Positions 41,974-50,244 of a stretch of DNA of 64,000 nt are shown in pieces (the first letter of the stretch is position 1; every line of letters starts with the position of its first letter). Below the pieces are notes generated by a model. That model had not been told where the DNA came from. It did not search any database and worked only from the letters and a program-made list of their open reading frames with translations. The stretch is from Micromonospora phaseoli. Its GTDB lineage: Bacteria > Actinomycetota > Actinomycetes > Mycobacteriales > Micromonosporaceae. The translations under genes and the position numbers were made by a program. The stretch spans positions 1 through 64,000 of the forward strand of contig NZ_FNYV01000001.1 in NCBI RefSeq assembly GCF_900109115.1, read 5' to 3'.

Positions 41974-42330
41974 TCAGAGGCTTCCCTTCGGAACGACCCA
42001 TTCCGTCGGCTGGCCGGTGATCGCGGCTATCCGGTCGTAGTCGCTGTCATAGTTCAGCACCGTTGCTCCGTGTGCCTCTGCCGTCGCCGCGATAACCAGA
42101 TCGGGCAACCGGAGGTTGCGGTGCTGGCTGTCGGCGGCGAGCATGCGGTGTACCGCGAGGGCTCGATCCATCGCGCCCGTTGTCACATCCATCCACCGGT
42201 GCCCGCGCAGTGCCCGCCACAGAATCTCGTAGCCCTTCGGGTGCGGGGCGTTGTTGAGGTATTCGAGCGCGGCCATGTGGCACGCCGCCAGGCGGCCCTC
42301 CGCCAGCAGCGTCTCGAAGCGACGCCGGAT
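41974..42330 (-). pseudogene. VapC-type PIN toxin, 5'-truncated
   Basis: The frame encodes the PIN domain from RRRFETLLAEGRLAACHMAA onward: LEYLNNAP (acidic residue), LPDLVIAATAEAHGATVLNY and DSDYDRIAAITGQPTEWV, the standard VapC end. The first ~25 residues with the first catalytic Asp (usual VDTS motif) are missing; upstream sequence NAPRSSNFWCL is unrelated. No VapB antitoxin is seen. Probably inactive. Confidence 0.72.
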
Positions 42331-42750
42331 AAGGCACCAGAAATTGCTCGATCTTGGTGCGTTCAGTGGGTGTTGAGGCGCCGGAGGTTGGTGCCGGCCG
42401 GCAGGTTGTTCAGCGCGTGCCAGGAAATCCTGCCGGCACTCCTCCGGTGGCCACGGTACGGCGGTTGGGCCGGAAAACGTCCTGCGGTGGTGACGCTGCG
42501 CCACACCCGCGCGGCGTCCTGCTGGTAGCGGTCGTTCGGCTCAATCGGCATGACCCCACCGTTCCAAAGAAAGTTGTCCATGTATGGAAATGGATATGAC
42601 GGTCGGTCGATAGATCGGGTTCCCTCTACCCGCCCATCCCGCACCCGAACCGGCCCCGCCCCGTTGACCTTGCCTGCGGGACGGGCGGCGCGGTCGCACC
42701 CGTCCGTCGTACCGTGAGCGGCGTCGGTAGCGATGGCTCGGGAGGTGGAG
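42331..42750. other. 420-bp stretch between broken VapC and GNAT
   Basis: No convincing gene. A 62-codon frame on the minus strand (42363-42551) could be a remnant but shows no recognisable domain. Confidence 0.4.
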
Positions 42751-43410
42751 ATGCTCGATCGGCGGCTCCACCTGCACCTGGCCAGCTGGCTTGGGCAATG
42801 GCCGGCCGGTCCGGGCCTGCACGTCGTACGGTCGGCCCGACGGACCCGCCCTGCCTGGGACGGCCGGCTGCGCCCCGCCATCGCCGTCCGTGCCGGGGCG
42901 AGCACGGTGCTCTCGGTGGCACCGGACCGGGTCGCGGCCGTACGCGAGCTGGCGCGGCAGTCGGCTGACCTGCTCCCCGCGCTGCCGGCGGCGGTCGGGC
43001 ACCCGGACTGGACGGTCCACGACGACGTGTTCCGGTGGAGCGTCGCGCCCACGCCGCTGCCGGACGTGGGTGAGTGGGTTCCGCCCACCGCCGCCGGGCT
43101 GCCTTCCTGGCTGCGACTGTTCGACCGGGCGGTGCTGGTGGTGCGCGACGAGCGGGGTCGGTACCTGGCCGGCGTCGGGATCAAGCGGCACGACCGGCAC
43201 GGACACGAGCTGGCGGTGGGCACTGTGCCCGCCGCGCGAGGTCGGGGACTGGCCCGGCGGCTGGTGGCCCAGGCCGCCCGTCGGGTGCTCGACGACGGCG
43301 CGGTGCCGACCTACCTGCACGGCCGGCGCAACATCGCCTCGGCCCGGGTCGCGGAGGCGGCCGGTTTCCCGGACCGAGGTTGGGGGTCCTACGGCGTCTA
43401 CCCGAGCTGA
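42751..43410 (+). CDS. GNAT-fold protein
   Basis: 219 residues from ATG 42751 with GGAGG 5 nt upstream (an ATG 18 nt earlier has no RBS). The N-terminal ~110 residues are a degenerate acetyltransferase-like or unknown domain. The C-terminal GNAT motifs include VVRDERGRYLAGVGI, LAVGTVPAARGRGLARRLV (acetyl-CoA loop RGRGLA) and YLHGRRNIASARVAEAAGF. Substrate unknown. Followed by a strong hairpin shared with the convergent TetR operon. Confidence 0.75.
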   Translation: MLDRRLHLHLASWLGQWPAGPGLHVVRSARRTRPAWDGRLRPAIAVRAGASTVLSVAPDRVAAVRELARQSADLLPALPAAVGHPDWTVHDDVFRWSVAPTPLPDVGEWVPPTAAGLPSWLRLFDRAVLVVRDERGRYLAGVGIKRHDRHGHELAVGTVPAARGRGLARRLVAQAARRVLDDGAVPTYLHGRRNIASARVAEAAGFPDRGWGSYGVYPS

Positions 43411-43419
43411 CGGTAGGGC

Positions 43420-43455
43420 GCGGACCGTGGATCCCGGGCCGGATCCACGGTCCGC
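43420..43455. terminator. Bidirectional terminator between GNAT and TetR genes
   Basis: GCGGACCGTGGATCC (43420-43434), 6-nt loop, GGATCCACGGTCCGC (43441-43455): a 15-bp perfect stem between convergent genes. Confidence 0.85.
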
Positions 43456-43596
43456 AGCCTCCCCCCAGGCCCGCGTGAGGCTCGACGCCGATCACGCTAC
43501 GTATCCAGATTCTCTCCGGCAAGCTGCCGACGCGGCTTGTCTGGTGTCCAATAGTGGACTTGACCTGGAACGACGTGCCGGCGCCGTCTGTGCCGG

Positions 43597-44295
43597 TCAG
43601 TGACGCAGGGTGCGAACCAGGTCGAGCACCTGCCGCGTGACCGGGCGCAGCACCCGCAGCCGGGACAGCGCCACCAGCCGGTCGACCAGCGGCACCGCCC
43701 CGTCGATCAGTTGCCGCGTCCTGGCCTGGTCGGGCGAGCGGTCGTAGACCCAGAAGAGCACCACCCCCATGTACGACAGCCAGAGCAGCTCGGGCAGTTG
43801 GGGGCGCAGCTCCGCGTCGACCTTGGCGGTGGAGCCCGCCAGCACCTCGGCGAAGAGGTCGATGGACGCCTGACGGGGCGCGGAGGATTCGGCGGAGAAC
43901 GGGCTCAGCGGCGAGGTGGGCTCCGCGGCGGTCTTGAAGAAGGTGGCGGCGAACTCGTGCGACGGGGTCAGCACGTCGATGCCCGCGTGCAGCACCCCGG
44001 CCAGCCGGGCGGCGAAGTCGGACTCGCGTGCCAGCACCGGCTGGGTCGCCACCCGGTGTTCCTCCTGCGTGCGGGCGTAGAACTCCTGGATCAGGTGTTC
44101 CTTGGAGCCGAAGTAGTAGTACGCGTTGCCGACCGCGACCCCGGCCTCCTGGGCGATGGCCCGCATGGTGGTGCGGGCGTAACCGCGTTCGCGGAACATC
44201 CGCAGCGCGGTCTCCAGGATCAACTGCCGCGTCTGCTCGCCTCGGGCGGTGGCCGGATCACCCGCAGCGGTCGTCGGCACAGTCTGGTCGGTCAT
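43597..44295 (-). CDS. TetR family repressor
   Basis: 232 residues from ATG 44295. HTH: GEQTRQLILETALRMFRERG, YARTTMRAIAQEAGVAVGNA, YYYFGSKEHLIQEF. C-terminal ligand domain includes FAATFFKTAAEPTSPLSPFS. Last gene of the operon with the DCC and membrane protein genes, overlapping the former by 38 bp. Its likely operator is the duplicated palindrome upstream of the operon (45243-45298), giving feedback control. Confidence 0.87.
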   Translation of the reverse strand: MTDQTVPTTAAGDPATARGEQTRQLILETALRMFRERGYARTTMRAIAQEAGVAVGNAYYYFGSKEHLIQEFYARTQEEHRVATQPVLARESDFAARLAGVLHAGIDVLTPSHEFAATFFKTAAEPTSPLSPFSAESSAPRQASIDLFAEVLAGSTAKVDAELRPQLPELLWLSYMGVVLFWVYDRSPDQARTRQLIDGAVPLVDRLVALSRLRVLRPVTRQVLDLVRTLRH

Positions 44296-44752
44296 CCGGA
44301 TCACCGTATCCCGGCGCGTCGCCGGTCGGCTCCGGCCACGGTTCGCGGACTCGCTCGCGTACCGCCGACGCGGCGGCCACCACCCGCCGGGCCAGCGGGA
44401 GCAGGTGGGGGCGGGCCAGGCGTTCGGCCGTGTCCCGGTGGTCGGCCAGCGCCCAGAGACAGGCGAACCAGGCGCCGTCGCCGGCGTAGACGTCGCCGGT
44501 GTCGGCCACCACGGTGAGGTCGCGCAACGTCGTCTCGTGGTCCAGGCCGGGGAAGCGCTGCCGGGCCTGCGGTGAGCCGGCCGGCAGGAACTCCAGGGGT
44601 ACGAGCTGAGCCCGCGACGCCAGCCAGCCGCGAGCTGCCCGGCACAGTGGGCAGTGTGCGTCGTAGAGGACGGTGAGGCTCCGGATGCCACCGCCCCCGT
44701 GTGCGGTGGCATCCGGCAGCCCACCTGCTCCGCCGGTCTGGGATCCGGTCAT
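44258..44752 (-). CDS. DCC-family thiol-disulfide oxidoreductase-like protein (DUF393)
   Basis: 164 residues from ATG 44752. After a disordered N-terminus the DCC family core appears: SLTVLYDAHCPLCRAARGWL with C-x2-C, then LVPLEFLPAGSP, RDLTVVADTGDVYAGDGAWFA, LARPHLLPLARRVVAA. The family resembles thioredoxin-fold proteins; function unknown. Overlaps the upstream membrane protein by ATGA and the downstream TetR by 38 bp, one operon. Confidence 0.8.
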   Translation of the reverse strand: MTGSQTGGAGGLPDATAHGGGGIRSLTVLYDAHCPLCRAARGWLASRAQLVPLEFLPAGSPQARQRFPGLDHETTLRDLTVVADTGDVYAGDGAWFACLWALADHRDTAERLARPHLLPLARRVVAAASAVRERVREPWPEPTGDAPGYGDPDDRPDCADDRCG

Positions 44753-45228
44753 CGGGCGGGTGGAGTCGAACCCGGCGATCCACCGACCGGCGGTCCGGGC
44801 TGGCCGGCCGGCGGCGGCCCGGCCGGATACGTGTGCTGCATCGGCAGCCGCCCGATCGGAGCGAGCGGTGGCTGGGTGGCGAACTGACGCAACCGGCTGC
44901 GCCGGTACCGACCGAGGGCGTAGACGTTGAAGAAGTGCAGGGCGCCGAGCACGAGCAGGACCAGCCCGATCTTCAACGACAGCTCCTCCATCGCCGCGCT
45001 GGTGGACCCGACCGGTTCGGAGTGCCGCATCGCCACCGTCACGTAGCCGAGGTTGAGCAGGTAGAACCCGACCACGAGCAGGTTGTTCACCGCCTGGGCG
45101 AGGCGGTCGTCGGCGAACACCTCCGCCAGGAAGACCAGCCCGTTGCGGGTGAGCGCCCGGGCCACCCAGATGGTCAGGCCGATGCTGACCGCCAGGTAGA
45201 CCAGGTACATCCAGACCTTGATGTCCAT
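44749..45228 (-). CDS. Integral membrane protein, first gene of the TetR operon
   Basis: 159 residues from ATG 45228. Four probable TM helices: MYLVYLAVSIGLTIWVARAL, AVNNLLVVGFYLLNLGYVTV, IGLVLLVLGALHFFNVYALG plus the start of the chain; the C-terminal 40 residues are Pro/Gly-rich (GPPPAGQPGPPVGG) and likely disordered in the cytoplasm. No recognised family. Preceded by the TTGAACGCGTTCAA operators. Confidence 0.7.
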   Translation of the reverse strand: MDIKVWMYLVYLAVSIGLTIWVARALTRNGLVFLAEVFADDRLAQAVNNLLVVGFYLLNLGYVTVAMRHSEPVGSTSAAMEELSLKIGLVLLVLGALHFFNVYALGRYRRSRLRQFATQPPLAPIGRLPMQHTYPAGPPPAGQPGPPVGGSPGSTPPAR

Positions 45229-45242
45229 GCCGACACCCCATC

Positions 45243-45298
45243 TTGAACGCGTTCAACTTGATGGGCATCAGCGTAGGCGAAAAGTTGAACGCGTTCAA
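45243..45298. promoter_or_regulatory. Duplicated palindromic operator of the TetR operon
   Basis: Two exact 14-bp palindromes TTGAACGCGTTCAA at 45243-45256 and 45285-45298, centres 42 bp apart (four helical turns), between the operon start (45228) and the gene to the right. The length and symmetry suit a TetR dimer. Confidence 0.82.
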
Positions 45299-45312
45299 GA
45301 AGGGGTTCGGGC

Positions 45313-46764
45313 TCAGCCGGTCAGGCCCAGCACCTCGGCGGCGGCCCGGCCGTTGGCGTGGCTCGCGCCGTACGTGGTGACGAAGGCCCGCGCGCCGGCC
45401 GGCCGCCAACCTGCCGGCCAGCCCATCTCGACCACGGTCACCGGATGCGTGGCGGCCAGCGCGGTGGCCAGCTCCGGGCCGCCCGGCAACCGGTGCAGGT
45501 GCCGGCCGACGAGCACTATCGGGCGGTCCCCGGCGCGTCGGCGCAGGTCGGCCGGATCGGACTCGGCGGCCACCACCCGGATCAGCTCGGCGTCGACAAG
45601 GTGTGGGCCGAGGCCCCAGGGCACCCGCCCCTCGGCGATGGTGGACGCCGCGTGTACCTGCACCACCAGCGGGCGGTCCAGCCCGGCCAGCACGCCCTCC
45701 ACCCGCACCGCGCGGCGGGCCGCCGCGTACCCCTCCTGGCCGGGGCCGGCCGTGGTGCGGCCGGCGGTCCGGGTCCAGGCGGCGAGCTTCGCGGCGCGCC
45801 CCGCGGCCTGCTCCACGCGGGCCAGTTCGAGCCGGCCGTCGCCGAGGGCGGCCACGATCTCGGCGGCGACCTGCTCGACCAGGTCGGCGTCGACCTTGGC
45901 GCCGATGCAGAGCAGGTCGGCGCCGGCCGCGAGGGCCCGCACGGCGCCGGGCGCGATGCCACCGGCGGCGAGGGCGGCGCCCTTCATCTCCAACGCGTCG
46001 GTGATCACCGCGCCGTCGAAGCCGTACTCCTCGCGCAGCAGGTCGACCAGCACGGTCCGGCTGAAGGTGGCCGGCCCGTCCCCGGTCAGGGCGGGCACCC
46101 GGATGTGCGCGGTCATCACTGCCTTCGTCCCGGCGCTGACCACGGCGGCGAAGGGCGGGAGGTCGCGCTGGCGCAGCACGTCCGGGGCGACGTCCAGGGT
46201 GGGCAGTTCGTGGTGGGAGTCGACCACCGTCGCGCCGTGGCCGGGGAAGTGCTTGGCGCAGGCCGCCACGCCCGCGGCCTGGAGGCCGGCGACCGCCGCG
46301 GCGGCGTGCGCGGCGACCTCGACCGGGTCGGCGCCGAACGACCGGGTGCCGATGACCGGGTTGTCGTCGGCGCTGTTGACGTCGACGGTGGGTGCCAGGT
46401 CGACCGTGATGCCCAGACCGACCAGCTCCGCGCCGATGGCCTGGTAGATCCGTCGGGTGAGGGCCACGTCGCCGACCGCGCCGAGCGCGGCGTTGCCCGG
46501 GTACGGGCTGCCGGTGGCGTGGGCCAGCCGGGTGACGTCGCCGCCCTCCTCGTCGATGGCGATCAACACGTCGTCTCGGCCGGTGCGCAGGGCGGCGGTG
46601 CTGGCCGACACCTGCGCCGGGTCGTGGATGTTCGTGCCGAACAGGGTGTGCCCGGCAAGCCCGTCGGCGACCAGGTCGATCGCCCAGGGGGGCGGGACGG
46701 GGCCCGGGTACGCGGCCAGCAGGGTGCCGAGCGCCAGCCGGCGCAGTCCTGGATCCAGCCCCAT
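45313..46764 (-). CDS. Beta-N-acetylhexosaminidase, GH3 (NagZ-like)
   Basis: 483 residues from ATG 46764 with GGAGAG upstream. GH3 catalytic domain: DEEGGDVTRL, PTVDVNSADDNPVIGTRSFG, KHFPGHGATVVDSHHELPTL (the NagZ His/Asp loop) and nucleophile Asp in VITDALEMKGAA. Residues about 340-483 add a GH3 C-terminal-like alpha/beta domain. It would release N-acetylglucosamine from chito-oligomers or peptidoglycan fragments; no signal peptide, so cytosolic. Divergent from a ROK regulator, a likely functional pair. Confidence 0.92.
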   Translation of the reverse strand: MGLDPGLRRLALGTLLAAYPGPVPPPWAIDLVADGLAGHTLFGTNIHDPAQVSASTAALRTGRDDVLIAIDEEGGDVTRLAHATGSPYPGNAALGAVGDVALTRRIYQAIGAELVGLGITVDLAPTVDVNSADDNPVIGTRSFGADPVEVAAHAAAAVAGLQAAGVAACAKHFPGHGATVVDSHHELPTLDVAPDVLRQRDLPPFAAVVSAGTKAVMTAHIRVPALTGDGPATFSRTVLVDLLREEYGFDGAVITDALEMKGAALAAGGIAPGAVRALAAGADLLCIGAKVDADLVEQVAAEIVAALGDGRLELARVEQAAGRAAKLAAWTRTAGRTTAGPGQEGYAAARRAVRVEGVLAGLDRPLVVQVHAASTIAEGRVPWGLGPHLVDAELIRVVAAESDPADLRRRAGDRPIVLVGRHLHRLPGGPELATALAATHPVTVVEMGWPAGWRPAGARAFVTTYGASHANGRAAAEVLGLTG

Positions 46765-46868
46765 GTGATCTCTCCTCTCGGTGCCGGCCGGCGTGGATGT
46801 CGTACCGGGTCGGCGGAGAGCCGCGCTTCCACCTGGCCGATACGCTACGGCTACCCGTTCGCAGGTCG

Positions 46869-46909
46869 GTTTACAGTTAGTTAAAAGCTAAAAGGTTAGC
46901 AAAGTTTAC
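46869..46909. promoter_or_regulatory. A/T-rich promoter-operator between nagZ-like and ROK genes
   Basis: GTTTAC at 46869 and 46904, GTTAG at 46876 and 46895, and TTAG/CTAA repeats give a 45-bp A/T-rich island, unlike the surrounding G/C-rich DNA. It fits an operator for the ROK protein on both divergent promoters. Confidence 0.5.
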
Positions 46910-46928
46910 TAATACTTGAGGACATGGC

Positions 46929-48104
46929 ATGAGTGCGACCCGGCTGCCCGGCACCCCACGTCTGTTGCGGGCCCTCAACGACCGCGCGGCGCTGGAACTG
47001 CTGCTGGAGCAGGGGCCACTGACCCGGGCCCGGCTCGGCGAGCTGACCGGCCTGTCCAAGGTCACCGCCTCGCAGTTGGTGGAGCGGCTGGAGGAGCGTG
47101 GACTGGTCACCCGCGTCGGCGAGAAGGCCGGCGGGCGAGGACCGAACGCCCAGCTCTACGCGGTCCGTCCGGGCAGCGCCCACGTGGTCGGCGTCGACGT
47201 GGGTCCGGAACGGGTGGTGGCCGCCTGCGCCGACATCACCGGTGCGGTGATCGGCCGGGTCGAGCAGTCCACCCAGGACACCGACGACCCGGTCGGCGTG
47301 GTGCACAACGCGGTGGTCCAGGTGGCCGGCAGCGCCGGGGCACAGTTGTCGAGCGTGCGTCGGATCGTGCTCGGCACCCCCGGCCTGGTCGACCCGGGCA
47401 CCGGCGACATCACCTTCGCCTTCAACCTGCCCCGCTGGCACCGTGGCCTGCTGGCCGCGCTCCGCGACGACCTGGACACCCCGGTCGTCTTCGAGAACGA
47501 CGTCAACCTCGCCGCGGTGGCCGAGGCACAGTCCGGCGCGGCCCAGGGGTTGTCGGACTTCGTGCTGGTCTGGGTCGGCGCCGGTGTCGGTCTGGCGATC
47601 ATGCTCGGCGGCCGGCTGCACCACGGCAGCAGCGGCGCGGCGGGCGAGATCGGCTACCTTCCGGTGCCCGGCGCACCCATCCCGCGCGACGTCTCCCGAC
47701 GGGCCAAGCCGGCTTTCCAACAGGTGGCGGCGGCGGACGCGATCCGCGCGCTGGCCCGCGAGAACGGCTACCCGGACGGCACCGCCGCCGACGCGGTGCG
47801 GGCCGCCATCGCCGACGGCGCCACGGGTGGTCCGATGCTCGACGAGGTGGCCCGCCGGCTCGCCCTCGGTGTGGCGAGTACCTGCGTGGTGCTGGACCCG
47901 CCGCTGGTGGTCCTCGCCGGTGAGGTGGGCCAGGCCGGCGGGGCGGCGCTGGCCGAGCGGGTACAGCACGAGGTGGCCGCCATCACGCTGGTGCGTCCCC
48001 GGGTGGTGCCCACCGGGCTGACCGAGGAACCGATCCTGCACGGTGCGTTGCGCACGGCCCTGGACGCCGTCCGGGACGAGGTCTTCGGCTCCACGGTCGG
48101 CTGA
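46929..48104 (+). CDS. ROK family transcriptional regulator
   Basis: 391 residues from ATG 46929 (GAGG upstream). N-terminal winged HTH: LGELTGLSKVTASQLVERLE, then ERGLVTRVG. ROK/actin-type fold follows: VVGVDVGPERVVAA, LGTPGLVDPGTGDI, FENDVNLAAVAEA and VWVGAGVGLAIMLGG, HGSSGAAGEIGYLP. The ROK glycine signature is present. The metal-binding CxCGxxGC cysteines of sugar-kinase ROKs are absent, as in some repressors. Probably senses an amino sugar and controls the divergent GH3 gene. Confidence 0.88.
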   Translation: MSATRLPGTPRLLRALNDRAALELLLEQGPLTRARLGELTGLSKVTASQLVERLEERGLVTRVGEKAGGRGPNAQLYAVRPGSAHVVGVDVGPERVVAACADITGAVIGRVEQSTQDTDDPVGVVHNAVVQVAGSAGAQLSSVRRIVLGTPGLVDPGTGDITFAFNLPRWHRGLLAALRDDLDTPVVFENDVNLAAVAEAQSGAAQGLSDFVLVWVGAGVGLAIMLGGRLHHGSSGAAGEIGYLPVPGAPIPRDVSRRAKPAFQQVAAADAIRALARENGYPDGTAADAVRAAIADGATGGPMLDEVARRLALGVASTCVVLDPPLVVLAGEVGQAGGAALAERVQHEVAAITLVRPRVVPTGLTEEPILHGALRTALDAVRDEVFGSTVG

Positions 48105-48114
48105 GCCGCGCGGC

Positions 48115-49128
48115 TCAGATCAGGTCACGGCGCCGGAAGAGGGTGAAGGCCGCCGCGGTGAGCCCGGCGGTGAGCAGCAGCAGCACGGCCATCGCCGGCT
48201 GCCAGGTCAGGGTGTAGCTGCCGTCGCAGTAGCCGGTGACCGGGCCCGCGCAGGCGTTGTTGTCCCAGAAGCCGACCTCGCCGGCCAGCCACACGCTGAC
48301 ATAGCTGGACAGCATGAGCTGATCCGGCCGGGCCACCTCCACGATCTGCAGCACGATCCGCCCGCCGAGCTCCCACACCACCACGTACGCCGCCAGCGCG
48401 CCGAGCGCCGCCGAGGTGTGCCGGCCCACCGTGGCGATGGAGAAACCCGCCGCCGCGGTGAGCAGCACCAGCGTCAGGCCGCGACCCCAGATCGCGCCCA
48501 GCTCCGCCCAGAACGCCGCGTTCGTCGGGCCCGGGTAGCCGGCGACCTGGGCGATGACCCAGAAGGTGACCAGGTAGGCCAGTGAGGCGAGCACCGACAG
48601 CACCAGTACCGCCCCGAGCAGGGTGCCGAGCTTGGCGCCGAGCACCGTGAGCCGACGTGGTCGCCACAGCAGCAGGTTGACCACCCCGCCGGAGTTCAGG
48701 TCGGCGCCGATGTACGACGCGCCGACCAGGAAACCGAACAGCACCAGGTACGCGATGAGGAAGTACAGCAGCGGCCGGGCCTGATTGGTGAAGGTGAAGA
48801 CGCCGCTCAGGTAGTCGGCGGCCACCGGCGACTGGTCCCGCCGGCCCGGATCGATATCGCTGCAGTCGGGCGGCAGGTAGGTGTATTCGCCGGTGGGTCG
48901 CGGCTCGCCCCGATCCCGGGCCAGGCACCGCTCGTGCTGCAGCTCCATGCCGCGCCGGTCTGCGGCGGCCTGCCGCTGCGCCTCGGCCAGCTCGACCGCG
49001 CTCGGCTGGTGCGAACCGGCCAGCGTCGTCGCCGCCGTCACCCCGAACGCGAACACCAGCAGCACCACCATGAGCTGCACGAAGCGGCGGGCGGCCAGCC
49101 GCTCCACCTCGGCCCGGATCAGGTTCAC
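48115..49128 (-). CDS. ABC-2 type transporter permease
   Basis: 337 residues with six or so TM helices: FVQLMVVLLVFAFGVTAATT, LLYFLIAYLVLFGFLVGAS, LGTLLGAVLVLSVLASLAYL, and the C-terminal pair ending in RRRDLI. The long extracellular loop after helix 1 is charged and has Cys residues. It overlaps the ATPase gene by ATGA. Substrate unknown; may be a Nat-type or drug exporter. Confidence 0.82.
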   Translation of the reverse strand: MNLIRAEVERLAARRFVQLMVVLLVFAFGVTAATTLAGSHQPSAVELAEAQRQAAADRRGMELQHERCLARDRGEPRPTGEYTYLPPDCSDIDPGRRDQSPVAADYLSGVFTFTNQARPLLYFLIAYLVLFGFLVGASYIGADLNSGGVVNLLLWRPRRLTVLGAKLGTLLGAVLVLSVLASLAYLVTFWVIAQVAGYPGPTNAAFWAELGAIWGRGLTLVLLTAAAGFSIATVGRHTSAALGALAAYVVVWELGGRIVLQIVEVARPDQLMLSSYVSVWLAGEVGFWDNNACAGPVTGYCDGSYTLTWQPAMAVLLLLTAGLTAAAFTLFRRRDLI

Positions 49129-50141
49129 GAGGTCACTCCCCGGAAGTCGTCGAGGTCGATCTGCCGGCCGACGGCCGGATCGTGGTGCGGCGTCGACCCG
49201 TCCACCTGTCGGGGCACCGCAGGGCTCGCCGGGGTGCCGGTCAGCTCCAGGAAGACGCTCTCCAGGTCCGGCCGCATCGGGGTCAGCTCGCGTACCCAGA
49301 CGCCCTGCTCACCCAGCGTCCGGCTGACCGTCGCCGGATCCGCCACCTCGCCGACGACCAGGTGGTCGACGTGCCCGGTGACCGCCATCCCGGCGGCCGT
49401 GAGCAACTCTTCGGCCCGGGTCAGGTCGTCGGCGCGGACCAGACACTCGTGGCGGTCGAAACCGGCCAGCACCTCCGTCACCGGCCCGGCCGCCACCCGC
49501 CGGCCCCGCGAGATGATCGTCACGTGGTCGCAGATCAGCTGGATCTCGGCCAGGATGTGGCTGGAGACCAGCACCGTCACCCCGTCGGCCGCGAGCCCGC
49601 GCACCAGGTCCCGCATCTCCCGGATGCCCGCCGGGTCGAGCCCGTTCGCCGGCTCGTCCAGGATCAGCAGCTCGGGGCGTTTGAGCAGGGCAGAGGCGAC
49701 CGCGAGGCGCTGCTTCATGCCCAGCGAGTAGCCCTTGACCCGCTCGTGGCTCCGATCGGCCAGACCCACCTGCGCCAGCACCTCGTCGACTCGGCCGACC
49801 GGTACGCCACCGGCCAGGGCGAGCAGTCGCAGCGTGCGGTACGCGGTGAAGTTGCCGTAGAACTGCGGGCTCTCCACGATCGCGCCGACCCGACCGGCGA
49901 CCTGGGGCAACTGCTCCGGCGCGCTGGCACCGAGCACCCGCATCCGCCCGTCGTCGGCGCGTACCAGCCCGAGCAGCGCCCGCAGCGTGGTCGTCTTGCC
50001 CGACCCGTTCGGCCCGAGGAAGCCGTGCACCTGGCCGGCCTCGACCAGCAGGTCGAAACCGTCCACCGCGACCCGTCGCCCCCGGCGCAGACTGTGGAAG
50101 GTCTTGCGAAGACCCTCGATCTCGATGACCCCACTGGTCAT
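49125..50141 (-). CDS. ABC transporter ATP-binding protein
   Basis: 338 residues. Walker A GPNGSGKTT, signature YSLGMKQRLAVASAL, Walker B LLILDEPANGLDPAGI and H-loop SSHIL. Residues about 225-338 form an extra C-terminal domain (DDLTRAEELLTAAGMAVTGH) found in DrrA/Nat-type ATPases. Forms a two-gene transporter with the permease at 48115. Divergent from the ATPase at 50245. Confidence 0.9.
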   Translation of the reverse strand: MTSGVIEIEGLRKTFHSLRRGRRVAVDGFDLLVEAGQVHGFLGPNGSGKTTTLRALLGLVRADDGRMRVLGASAPEQLPQVAGRVGAIVESPQFYGNFTAYRTLRLLALAGGVPVGRVDEVLAQVGLADRSHERVKGYSLGMKQRLAVASALLKRPELLILDEPANGLDPAGIREMRDLVRGLAADGVTVLVSSHILAEIQLICDHVTIISRGRRVAAGPVTEVLAGFDRHECLVRADDLTRAEELLTAAGMAVTGHVDHLVVGEVADPATVSRTLGEQGVWVRELTPMRPDLESVFLELTGTPASPAVPRQVDGSTPHHDPAVGRQIDLDDFRGVTS

Positions 50142-50191
50142 GGACGGCCCCTCCGGGTGGGGTGAGCAACGACACGGCGCCTCACCCTACG

Positions 50192-50223
50192 GCCGGGGTG
50201 CCCGCCCGTGGGGGCACCCCGGC
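50192..50223. other. Perfect 12-bp hairpin in divergent intergenic region
   Basis: GCCGGGGTGCCC (50192-50203) and GGGCACCCCGGC (50212-50223) with an 8-nt loop, 22 bp upstream of GTG 50245 and 50 bp from the opposite gene. Could be an operator or a 5' leader structure. Confidence 0.5.
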
Positions 50224-50244
50224 GTTGCGTGGTTGGATGGGCTG

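Noticed and set aside
42363..42551. Possible 62-residue protein on the minus strand
   Set aside because: No ribosome site, no domain and no conserved context; kept only as a possible remnant.
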